The notes beneath the pieces are model-generated. The model worked only from the letters and a program-made list of their open reading frames with translations, made no database searches and was not told where the DNA came from. From positions 2,108,001-2,172,000 of the forward strand of contig JAQGEQ010000071.1 in NCBI GenBank assembly GCA_034620365.1: 64,000 nt of DNA, written 5' to 3'. Source of the DNA: Pegea sp. RAD2-039 (Eukaryota; Chordata; Thaliacea; Salpida; Salpidae). This document shows, piece after piece, positions 23,658 through 34,600 of this stretch (the first letter of the stretch is position 1; every line of letters starts with the position of its first letter). The position numbers were made by a program, and so were the translations under genes.

Positions 23658-25388
23658 CTAGTGTTCAATCTGAAGTAGATTTTCACAGATATCACTTTCA
23701 TCACTTGGTGGAATGATGTTTAAATGATTAATTTTTAAATCAGAACACATTTCTTCTTCTGATTCCATTTTTTCTTCAATCTCTGAGCTTTCAAGTTGTG
23801 AGATTAAATCTTTAAAAGTTTTATCAAAATCACCAAACTGGACAACCAGTTCAACACCAGGATAATATTTATTCTGATTAGTCAAGTGGATATAAAACTC
23901 ATTAAATTGATCCATTAGATAAAAATGTTTATCAATTAATTTGCAAAACCATTCTGGTATCATTTCAGAACAACTCTTATTGAAATAAACTGAAACTAAT
24001 CTGCTTTTGTTCATCATATTTCTTAATAATTCAGCTTTAATTTGCATAAGTACACCAAGAAACGAACTATATTCCTGATATTCATCATTTGATAAATTTT
24101 CAAACAGTTTTACCGACTCTGGTGACCAGATAATGACAAATTTATCAGATTGTTGAAGAATGTTTTCTATCCAAACACTTTTCGATAAATTAACTTTATT
24201 ACTCCATAACTCACATTCAACTTCAAAACCCAGATTTTCTCTAAGATGACGTGAAAAATTGTAAACTAATTCTTGAAAAGTTTTTCTTGAATCCAAAAAA
24301 CCAACATAAATTTTATTAGATTTTTTTATCAGGGTATTTGCATAGACCTTAAGAACTTTTTTGTCATTGTGGTTCTTTTGTTTCAAGACATAATATTTAT
24401 AACAAAACACAAAAGCAAATAATGCTAAAATTGGAAGAATTATAGAAAGAATTATTATATCTGGTTGATATTCTACACAATCATGAAAAGAAAGCTTCCA
24501 GAAAAAATTAGTGAAAGAATAACCATTGATTTCAACCACAACAAAGTATTCCAAATTTTTGTCAAGGTCACAAATAGGAAGTTTTATTGAATGATAAAAC
24601 TGGGATTTTTGAATTGTGTAAAATTTTTTATATTTATTAAATGATATATTTTGGTGTTGAAGTGTTAAATAAGCTTTATTTATTACTGAGTTGTTTACAA
24701 ATAAAATTATTTCAATTATTTCATTGAGACATTTATAAGGATTTATTTGCAAGTTTATTTGCTTTTTTAAAGCACAATAGTCTAAACTAAAATTTCCTTT
24801 TTCACAATTAGGTATTTTTCTAAGTTTGTGGCTTCTAGAATTTAATCCTTTATCACAATTACTTTCAATCTTCTTTTTTCTACTATTACAAAATGCATGT
24901 TGTTTATTTTCAGGAACAGTAAATAAATAAGTGATAAATTGGTCTCCAGGATTTATATTATCAAAAAAAGTAAAGTTAAAATAAGCTTTAACACCCTGTC
25001 GATCAGATATTGTTACATTTTGAAGACAATAATAAACAGAAAATTGGTTTTTCAATAAATTAAGTTCATTGATAACATCAACAGAAATTTTTAAACCATG
25101 TAAATATTTTGAAGTAGCATCATTACGAGGCCTGAAAATAATTACAATTTGAATTTTATCATCAATTAATTTGTAATGACTTTTGTAAGATGGCGGTGAG
25201 GGTGAATGGAAATTAGAAATATTTCTCTGACATGACTCAAATTGAACATTATATCTTAATTTCCTGGGATTTTTTTTTGATTTTTCAAAAGTTGAACAAT
25301 TTTTAAAACAAGAAGTAATATTTAAAGAGTTAGTAAATGACATAAAAAAGGTGATGGTATACAAAATTAAACATACAGAAAATTTCAT
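23658..25388 (-). CDS. IL-17 receptor-like protein with SEFIR domain, intronless (copy 2)
   Basis: Single-exon frame of 576 residues counted from the ATG at 25388; four further upstream codons are open but lack an ATG. A hydrophobic signal peptide (FSVCLILYTITFFMSFTNS) precedes a cysteine- and Asn-glycosite-rich ectodomain. The transmembrane helix is at about 310-332 and the SEFIR domain at about 358-516 (KIYVGFLDS, ELWSNKV, SVWIENIL, FVIIWSPESV, LMDQFNEFY). It is clearly paralogous to the neighbouring gene at 21496-23289 but well diverged, most strongly in the ectodomain, which suggests an old tandem duplication and perhaps different ligands. An acidic tail follows the SEFIR domain. Both copies look intact. 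Confidence 0.87.
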   Translation of the reverse strand: MKFSVCLILYTITFFMSFTNSLNITSCFKNCSTFEKSKKNPRKLRYNVQFESCQRNISNFHSPSPPSYKSHYKLIDDKIQIVIIFRPRNDATSKYLHGLKISVDVINELNLLKNQFSVYYCLQNVTISDRQGVKAYFNFTFFDNINPGDQFITYLFTVPENKQHAFCNSRKKKIESNCDKGLNSRSHKLRKIPNCEKGNFSLDYCALKKQINLQINPYKCLNEIIEIILFVNNSVINKAYLTLQHQNISFNKYKKFYTIQKSQFYHSIKLPICDLDKNLEYFVVVEINGYSFTNFFWKLSFHDCVEYQPDIIILSIILPILALFAFVFCYKYYVLKQKNHNDKKVLKVYANTLIKKSNKIYVGFLDSRKTFQELVYNFSRHLRENLGFEVECELWSNKVNLSKSVWIENILQQSDKFVIIWSPESVKLFENLSNDEYQEYSSFLGVLMQIKAELLRNMMNKSRLVSVYFNKSCSEMIPEWFCKLIDKHFYLMDQFNEFYIHLTNQNKYYPGVELVVQFGDFDKTFKDLISQLESSEIEEKMESEEEMCSDLKINHLNIIPPSDESDICENLLQIEH

Positions 25389-26639
25389 GATTAATTCCAA
25401 ACCTATAGATATTAAGCCATCTAGAAATTAAAAAACAATTTAAGACAAAACAATAATATTAATGATAATAATATATTGAGAAGTTCAAAATAACACTAAT
25501 AATTAACAATAAATTTAAAACTCAATTTCTTTGGAAATGTAAATCATTTAAAAATAATTTTAAAATTAGTAATAAAATTAATAAATTTAAAAATATAATT
25601 TAAAACTTATATTAGAATTAATTATTGTTATAAATAATTATTATATGATATAGAATATAGAAAATTAAATTTTATACAATCATTGATCAAAACATTAAAT
25701 TAAAAATAAGATAAATAAACAAAACAATGCTTTCAAAGTTATCAAATTTTATGTTTATGTTTTGACGAAGAAAAATTTTAAACTTTTCATATCCCAGAAT
25801 ATAATATAAATTATACAAAAATAAAAAGCAAACTTTCGAAAATGATAAAAATTTAATTTATATTTAAAAAAAAACTTTTAAACAAATAACAATTTTGTTA
25901 CAGAACTGATTTTGGAACAGAACCATTTTGTTTATCAAACTTGTTATTAATAAAAAAAAGTTTATAAAATGGTTTATTAAAATTATATATTATATAAAAT
26001 AAAGTTTATACAAGATTATTTGTTTAAGGGATAGTAATTAAATTATTGAAATACATAAAGTGGGGGAAAAATGTTAAATAAACTTTAGTTTTAATCATTA
26101 AAATGTTTAAGATTAATAATGTAGATTTTTTAATAGTTTAAAATATTAAATTCCTCAACACCTATAATTTAGATATTAAGTAAATATTTTCATAAACTAG
26201 TCAATTCAAATATAAATTTTCCTGTTTCCTCAAATATTAATAAATTAAACTTCAACAAATTAAAAGTTAAGTATTTGGTTCACAATTTAGAAAATCTCAG
26301 AACCCAATGGATCTCCTAGAATAGTGTAGTTGGATTTCTGTGTAATGACTGATTTTCTTTTTGTCAAACAAAACCACCATCATCGAACTAATACTACACT
26401 GTATGCTCAGAATCCTTAAATGACAAGGTTAATAAAAGTTGATAAAATGTTGCAGTGCTTAAGGTGTGAAGCATAAAGCTGTTTCAAACGCATTCCAAAG
26501 TTAAAAGTTTTCTTTAACCTTTGGTGCAAGGTAAAAAAGACCATCACTAAACACACCAGTGCTGATCTTACTAGTGTAAGATCTCTACGTGGAGACGGTC
26601 ATAAGCCCAATAGAACTAGTAGAAATAATTCTTCTCTTG
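25389..26639. other. AT-rich intergenic stretch
   Basis: Mostly low-complexity AT-rich sequence upstream of the IL-17 receptor pair. From about 26290 the composition becomes more balanced and may be the 5' part of the retrotransposon relic that follows. Confidence 0.4.
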
Positions 26640-27250
26640 GGTTGATACTGATATTTCTAATATAAATACTATACACCCACTTATTTTACACAATCTTACA
26701 ATTAGTCAAAGTAACATAAGATATGGGGCAAATAAGATAGACGTTGTCTCCTATCATACTTACGCTAACCAAACAACCAATTGTTCCTTACTAAGTCCTG
26801 GCTATATGACAAATTTAGAACAAAATAGTAAGTCCTCCTTACTATGATATCATTGAGCCTCATATTGACACTAGAGAAGGTGGTGTTTGCTTACTTTTAA
26901 AAAGTAACTAAAAAGCTTAACTGTTGCATACAAACTTAAACTCTTTCTAATTTTCCAAAAGTAATTTTGAATCTGTTTGTGTCGACCTTTGTAACTTGAA
27001 AAAATAGTCAGACTCGTTGTATATAAAATCTCTTATAGCCTCTCAAAATATATCAACACTCGCTAATATCTGAAAACTAATTAGAAATACTATGTTTAAT
27101 GATATTTCTTTTCACTTGTTGGGAGATTTTAATCTTTTAATCTATAGTTAGATGATTCGGTTAATGATACTTTACAATTCCCTAACTTAATGTATTCGTG
27201 GACCCATTTACTCAAAAGGTCACTCATTTGCACTTATTTTAATTTACTTT
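26640..27250 (+). mobile_element. Decayed non-LTR retrotransposon, endonuclease region (CR1/L2-like)
   Basis: Broken open frames on the plus strand read like an apurinic endonuclease domain: NIRYGANKIDVV near 26710, REGGVCLLL near 26875, LLGDFNL near 27118 and GPIYSKGHSFALIL near 27200. The order and spacing match CR1/L2-type elements, where GDFN is followed by a PTH..GHTLDL-like motif. Stops and frameshifts interrupt it, and the reverse-transcriptase part is missing, so it is a dead fragment. Confidence 0.6.
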
Positions 27251-28158
27251 CGCACTTTCTATTTATCTTATCACATTTTTACTTTTACCTATGCAGTGTT
27301 CCTATTTTTATACATTAAGTATGTTGACCTGTGACACCTAAGGCTTTTTATTATCCTTTTTAAGGCATATTATTTTATTTTTACTATAACAGCTGTATAA
27401 TTTGTCACTTGCAGTCATTCGTTAGAAAAAAACAAAACTATAAGTATATAAACTTACGAAAGTACAAAACAATTGCTTAAAACGGTTTTTATTACCTCTT
27501 ACAAAACAACATTAGGTAAAACGGTTTTTAAGTCTAAAATTGTTGGGCTTTTTTGCTTTTAATGAAATGTACATTTGTAGTTTTTACATCGTCATTATTT
27601 TTTATTAGATGTCTTCATCATTTTTTATATTTTAGCCATTTTATCATGATGCAACTACAATGTTTACACTCAAACAAAATTAATAACTTTGATACCCCAA
27701 GTTCATCTTTTAATTATTAACACAATTCAATTTTATTTATTACAGCTAAATGAAATATGGATAATTTTTTTAACTAGATTTTATTTGAACTTATAGTTAT
27801 TTTTTGTTAATAAAAGATTTATATAAATTACCAATTGTTTGTATTTGTTAAATTTCAAGTGAAATTATTTATATTTTAGACTTAAATGTTAATTCATTTG
27901 ATAATTTAATTTTTTTTGTTTTATAATTTTCTTAATAACCATTGAAACTTTAAACTTGTTTTAATTGATTTTAATTACCATATATGAAATTTTGAATAGC
28001 TGTTATACATAAAATATATATAGATATAATTTTTTTCTATAAATTAACTAAATCAAGTTTCTATTTTAAAAAGATTTTTAAATAATTCAGCGAATTATAT
28101 GTATCAAAAATTGTTTCAGTGATTTATTTTTTGACACCATTTTGGTTGACTTGTTGTT
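27251..28158. other. AT-rich upstream region of the CROT gene
   Basis: No gene is seen. A splice-acceptor-like TTGTTTCAG lies at 28111-28119, about 40 nt before the CROT start codon, and could mark a 5' UTR intron or a trans-splice site. Confidence 0.4.
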
Positions 28159-29985
28159 ATGGAAATAGAATCAGCCGCTACTTTTTCACTTGAAGATGAA
28201 TTACCTTCACTTCCTGTTCCATCTCTTGAAAGTACAATTTCAAAGTATCTTTTATCATGTGAAGCTATTTTAGATGAAGAAGAATTTAAAAAAACTAAAG
28301 AAATCTGCCAACAATTTCTCAAATCGCCAAAGACCTTAAAACTTCAAAAATTGTTAATTGAAAAAAGCCAAAAAAGTAGAAACTGGCTTGAAGATTGGTG
28401 GTTAGAGTTTGCTTATCTTCAAAATCGTTTCCCGCTGCCTCTTAGTAATTATTCAGGGGCTTCCCCTTATCACGAACATCAATGGATTTCAAAAGACGGC
28501 TCACAACTTGAAAGAGCTGCTTTAAATATTCATATAATCCTTAAATTCTGGAATGCACTTCGAAATGAAACTCTAAAGTGCCAAGTGAAGCGAAACGGAT
28601 CGATTTTAAGCATGAATCAACTTCGATACATGTTTAACACTTGCAGGCGCCCAAGAGCAAATTGTGATCAACTAATCAGCTGTTTTAAGACTTGTCAGGA
28701 AGGGAAAGCCGCTTCTCATGTGATTGTGTTGAAACGTGGTCACATATTCAAGATTAAATGTTTCGATGATGACAAACAAGCGCCTAAAAGCTGTGATGTC
28801 ATATACGCGATGTTATTAGCAATCGACAAGCAAGTAGTTGCAAGAGGAGATGATGTTGCATTGATGACGTCACTACCGCGCGATCATTGGGGAGAACTGA
28901 GACAACATCTTGTGGATTTGAGTAAAACAAATGCGAGGTTGTTAGAAGCAATAGAAAGTAGCGTTATGGTTATGAGTCTTGATGAAACGGTTGCTAATAG
29001 TTACGAAGAAATCAGTAAATTGGTTTCTTTCGGAAATTTCGATAATCGTTGGTATGATAAGAGTTATAATGGTGTGGTGTTTAAAAATGGTATTTTCGGA
29101 TCTAACTGTGACCATACACCATCTGACGCAATGGTGATGGCAGTAATGTCCCATTTTCATGTCCAGGAAATGGCAAAAATTCCACCAAAAATAAAAAATA
29201 AATCGATAAAACTCTGTTTGGGGGATTTACCGGAAAAACTGGACTTTGTATGTGACCAAACTATTCGCGATGGAATCCATGTTGCTAGGCAACAAGCACT
29301 CGCCTTACAACGCAGTATTGAAGTGATTCAACCAGTTTTCAAGCATTTTGGTAAAATTAATTTAAAAAAATCGAAACTTTCACCGAGTTTTATGGTTCAG
29401 CTGACGGCTCAATTAACATATATGCAAATTCATGGAGCCCCTGCTCCTACATACGAAACAGCAACAACGCGCGCGTTTTATCATGGTCGTACCGAGACTT
29501 GTCGAACTTGTACCCCTCAGGTAGTTCGCTTTTGTCGAGAATTGATGAAAAATAAGAAAAATGGAATTTGGAAATATCAAAAATTGAAAGATCTATTGAT
29601 ACTTGCTCATGACAAATATTTGTGGTTGATGAAGGAATGTGAAGAAATGAAAGGTTGTGATCGCCACCTGATGGCGCTGTCGATTCTTGCATCACAGCAT
29701 CAATTAGATCTTCCTATTTTCACTGATTCATCTTTTACTAAAACTGGTGGAAATGGGAACTTCCTGCTTTCAACAAGTTGTCTGGGTTTTTCTTATATTC
29801 AAGGTGTAGTAGCTCCGATGGTTGCCAATGGTTACGGATTCTTTTATCGAATCGATCCCCATAGGATCATCTATGGAGTGACATGTTATAACTCAAACCC
29901 TTCAACTTCTGCTCAGAAGTTTTCTGATCAATTTGAATATAATTTCAATTTGATTCTGACAATTTATAATCGTTCACAATTGTAA
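28159..29985 (+). CDS. CROT: Peroxisomal carnitine O-octanoyltransferase, intronless
   Basis: Single 608-residue frame, the normal length for the family. The N-terminus LPSLPVPSLESTISKYL and the segment RNWLEDWWLEFAYL are typical of carnitine acyltransferases. The catalytic histidine is H319 in NCDHTPSDA. Also present are ETATTRAFYHGRTET, the carnitine/CoA-site region, and GGNGNFLLSTS near the C-terminus. Similarity across the whole length is closest to CROT rather than CPT or CRAT. It would transfer medium-chain acyl groups between CoA and carnitine so that they can leave the peroxisome. It ends in SQL, a plausible type-1 peroxisomal signal at the place where vertebrate CROT has THL. The lack of introns contrasts with multi-exon neighbours and suggests retrocopy origin, though the frame is intact. 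Confidence 0.96.
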   Translation: MEIESAATFSLEDELPSLPVPSLESTISKYLLSCEAILDEEEFKKTKEICQQFLKSPKTLKLQKLLIEKSQKSRNWLEDWWLEFAYLQNRFPLPLSNYSGASPYHEHQWISKDGSQLERAALNIHIILKFWNALRNETLKCQVKRNGSILSMNQLRYMFNTCRRPRANCDQLISCFKTCQEGKAASHVIVLKRGHIFKIKCFDDDKQAPKSCDVIYAMLLAIDKQVVARGDDVALMTSLPRDHWGELRQHLVDLSKTNARLLEAIESSVMVMSLDETVANSYEEISKLVSFGNFDNRWYDKSYNGVVFKNGIFGSNCDHTPSDAMVMAVMSHFHVQEMAKIPPKIKNKSIKLCLGDLPEKLDFVCDQTIRDGIHVARQQALALQRSIEVIQPVFKHFGKINLKKSKLSPSFMVQLTAQLTYMQIHGAPAPTYETATTRAFYHGRTETCRTCTPQVVRFCRELMKNKKNGIWKYQKLKDLLILAHDKYLWLMKECEEMKGCDRHLMALSILASQHQLDLPIFTDSSFTKTGGNGNFLLSTSCLGFSYIQGVVAPMVANGYGFFYRIDPHRIIYGVTCYNSNPSTSAQKFSDQFEYNFNLILTIYNRSQL

Positions 29986-31632
29986 AATTCCTCAAATTAT
30001 TTATTATTTTTTTATTAATTTTAATTTATTATTTAAATAACTTTTATGATTAATTTGATTATTTTGCTGATTTTCATTTATAGCAATTTGTCCTTCAAAA
30101 AATAATTCTGATCAAATTATTTATGAAATATCAAATCTATTTTATCAATAAAAGTTTAGAATTCAAATTCTTTTATGCCTTCCAATTTATTATAATTTTT
30201 GTATAAGTAAGAAATGTGCTTATTTTCAGATAGCTTAAATTTCGTGAATTTAAGAAAATAAATCTAATTGAAGAAATAAAATTATTTTTACAAAATTATT
30301 TTCACATAAACTTAAGAGCTGATCAACTTAACTTATTAATAATTAATTCAGTTAAACTTTCAAACTAGAACAGAATGAGTAAAATATGAAAACTTATCAG
30401 CCATTATTTGCAGATTAATTTTTTTAAATTTTTTTACAAATTGGAACAGATCTTCTGATAAACAAGAATTTTGTAATTAAAGGATAACTTCTTTAATTTT
30501 GATTCTATAAATAAAATAATAAAAATTCTAATTGAATGATAAATTAAATTTAACAAACATTTTTTTTTTGTAAAAGTCAAATTAATTCCCAAAAGCCTTT
30601 GAAGCCTAAAACTTTTGATTTTTTTCAAATAAACCTTTTTAATTTGAACGTTTTTCGAAACAGATTAAATTGTTTTTCTATCAAAACAATTGTTTTCCGT
30701 TATTCTCCGATAAATTAAGCTTAAAAGTTTACTAAGTAAACTTGTATTTACTAATCTTAAACAAATTTTAGTAAATTTATTTTATTTACTTCAAATAGTA
30801 CTTGTATAAAGGTCATTATTTTTATTTCATTGTCATTTCACGTTATATTGGCTATTGTTATTAATATGTTGCAAAATATTTTCTAATTTAGTAAATTGTT
30901 AAAAGCTGAAAGCTAATTGTGTAAAAAAGCAAACTTGGTTAGATATTGATTATTTATTAGTTAATGTAATTTTACGAATAAAAGATTTAGTAAATTTTAA
31001 CTAGTACTTCATGTATCGAATAAAAAGGTAGCTTAGATTAATTTTTGTTTTGAAAATGATATCAACTTTTATAAATTATGATTAAACCTAAATGAATAGT
31101 TTTTTTTGTATTTCTAGAGCTAAATAATTTCTAAGAAATTAGTAATTTCAGTACATCTGAATTATTTTAGAGCTGTTTTAAGTTAAAAATTGAAAACTTC
31201 AAATTTAAAATAACAACTTAACTATGATTTAAAATTTGTAAAAGTTTTTTGTTTTTCGCCAAATTAGTATTCAACCAAAACTGAACACCTGAGGTCAATA
31301 GAGCGTCAAAACACACGCTTATTATAAGCAAAGTTGATTTATTTTGTTTTAAATGTATTTTTTTCACTAAACAAAAAGTAAATTTCTAAAAAAGTTATTA
31401 AACCTTTATTGTAATAAAATATGTTTAGTTAGTTAGTTTTAAAAAGTTTGTTATCAAGTTGAAATTTTTCTAAAAAGAACTTTTTTTAAGTAAAAAAGAA
31501 AAAAAAAATCAATAAAAAAGTTTTTTTTAAACTTGTGTAAACTTTATTGTAGCTGGTGCTTTTAGTCAGTTAAAAACTTTTTGACAACTTTAAAATGTTG
31601 AATTTTTTCAATTTTAATTACTGGGCTTTGTA
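29986..31632. other. AT-rich intergenic stretch
   Basis: Between CROT and RIM I see a likely CROT 3' UTR and then featureless AT-rich DNA. Confidence 0.45.
30147..30152 (+). terminator. Polyadenylation signal for CROT
   Basis: AATAAA about 160 bp after the CROT stop codon. Confidence 0.5.
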
Positions 31633-34600
31633 ATGGAGCTGCCAGATTTGAGTCATTTAACTTCTGAGGAGCAAGAACAAATTCTTTCAGTGATTAAGAG
31701 GCATCAAGAAGAAGAAAAAAAGGAAAAAGCTTTAATTAGGTGAGTTGCTTCATTAAAGTTATGATTTTATTATGTGGGGGTGTGTTTCCTGTGATTTAAA
31801 AAAATTCATAAAATAATTTTAATTTTAACAAATTTTGTCTGAATTGAAATTTTTCAATAAATTAGTTTTTTTTTAAATATTTTAAACTAAAATTTGTTGA
31901 GATAAATTCATTTACTTTTTTCTACCTTTTATAAAAGCTGAAAGTTTTCAAGTTTTTATGGTCTAAACTTTACTCAAAACTTCAATTCACAGAAATTTTA
32001 CAACTGGAAAAAAATCAATAGAGTTAGAAATATCAAAATAAAATTTTTGCTCAAAATTTTTGGTGATTGAAAAAGTCTTTGAAATTTCTCAGAAATTACT
32101 AAAATTCTGTTTTTTTTTATTTTACTTTAAAATGGAAATTTATTAGATGAGTTTTAAAAGATGTTTACAAATTTTTTTGAGAATTAGTTTTCATCTACTT
32201 TTATTGTTGTGTTAATTATTTCAAATTTATGTTGCCTTCCTAAATTTTCAGGTTTTATTTTTAATGTTGAGTATCAAAATAGAGATAAATCTTATAAAAA
32301 TACTTTAAAAGGTATTAAACAGATCAAACAAAGTTTGATTTTATTAAATGGTTTAAAACCTTGAAATAAGTTTGATATTTTCATCTTAGGGGAATTTTTA
32401 GGTAAAAATTTTTATTCATAAAAGTTTTCTGAATGTTTAAAATACACAAAATTTTCTTCAAAATATTAATTTTAACAAATTTAAATAGTTATTTAATTGA
32501 CAAATTTCGCTTTCAGTGATTTACAGAATCAATTTAAAAAATATAAAGAGAATGTTTTACAATCAGCGAAAAGCACTTCAAATGGAGTACAAGAACGTGA
32601 AACAGGAGAAGTAATTTCCTTTTTAATACTTTCCAATTTAACAAATTTATTTTTAGGTTTGTGCGTTATGTTTAAAAACAAAACTAGCTGAAAACTGTGG
32701 TCATAAATGTTCTTATTGTTCCATGAAAATTTGCACCAAGTGTGGATCAAGGATTTTATTAAGATCTAGTAAAGTAAGTTTCCAATAAAAGTATCATTGA
32801 TGATCACGTGATCACCTAAATTGTTTTCTTTTTCATGATTTGACGAAAAGAATGAACGGATGGTGAGTTAAAAATGTTGGTTTTTGTAAATATTTAATAG
32901 ACATGACGTCATCACCAAACAAAAGATTTCATCACTAAGTATATGACGTCATCATTAAGCATATGACGTCATCACTAAGCATATCGATTCGCTTAGCAAA
33001 TTAATTTAAAGTTAAATTTTTAATTTTTGTAAAAAATACTTTTTTTGTTGTTTATCATATTTTGTTTCTTTCTTTAAACTGAATTTAAAACTATTTTTCA
33101 ATTAAATCTTTAAGTAATTTAAATAAAAAGTTAAAAAGTAAATTAGTCTTTACTTGAAAATAATTGAAAGTTATTAGTTGCAAAGAAATCAAAGTTACAA
33201 TTTCAAAGTTGAATCAAAATCAATTGTCTGAAACAAAAAAATGTCGCTTTTCTGTTTTCTTATCGATTTTATAAACTGATAATTTCTTGAAAATTTTTTT
33301 TAAGGTTACAGCTACAAGTTTCTGACGTCATCTTGTTGTTTCAGATTATGTGGATTTGTAATATTTGTCGTAAGCAACAGGAGTCTTTAGTGAAAAGTCG
33401 GAATTTATGGAATAAATCAGTAAACGACAAATTACCGATTTCTCTACATCTAGAATCTTACCCTAATAAAGGTACAAGTAAAGTTTTTTTGCTCATTAAT
33501 TATTGATCAGAAATTTTTGTTGAATCGTTTAAAAATCGAATCTTTAGATTTTAACTAGCTTTCATCTTTTTGATTTTTTTAAGAATATTTGAATTGAGAA
33601 ATTATTTGATGATAAAGTTAAAAAATCAGTTTAAAAGATTGACAAAAGGATTGTAGAAAAATAAACAATTTAATTTAACCGAAAAGTGAACAAAGATAAC
33701 ATTTAAATAACATTTTACTTCTAAATATTGATGGCTTTTTTAAAGTTGATATTTAAGAATTCCATAAACTAAAAACATTTAACAAATTAAAGAGAATTAA
33801 AAAAATCCCCGATTTACATTTTAATTCTATTTCGTCAAATCCAAAGCTAAGTTAGAAATACGAAGATTGGCTCATTGTTGTCACGTGACTATACTCATTT
33901 GCATAAATGCTTCTCGCGTACACTGACATCATCACTGCTTACGTCAGAGGTTTTACTTTGATGGTCTACTTTGAATAATAAAAAAAATATTTAAATTTTG
34001 TTTTCAGTTTAGAAAATTTTTATCTAAAATTTGATTTTCTAGTTGCAGTTTTTAGGGTATAAATTTTTGATTTTAAAAATTATTTATTTGTTTCAGCAAT
34101 TGAAAATGAGCGGGAATGGCTGATGAAGATCTCTAACTCGGAAAATATTTCACATTTAAATACTACATCATCACAACCAACAAGAGAATGTGAATCTTTA
34201 TTTGATGAAGTTAACAACAATTATCAAAAACCAACACAAGAAAGCAACTCATCAGGTTGGTTCAGTTGGTTGAACAATTTGTTGATTTATCAAATCTATA
34301 CAAGTTACTACACAAACATTTTTTACACTTTTTTGATACAATTATTTTTAAGAATTTTTTGAAGCAAATTAATTACAAGAAAAACTTGTTTAGTCGAAAC
34401 TAAGATTTTTTAATTAAACTTTAAATTGGAAGCTTTTGAAAATTATTTTTAGAATTCAGACAAAGCTCAAAATAGCTCAAAACTAAGCTGGTAGGTTTTC
34501 TGTTCTTACTATCGATAAAATTCTGTTGTTAGAAGATTTTGATATAGATTCCAAGATTAAAAAAACCTTTTGGGTGGTGAAAACCAATATTTTGTTCATA

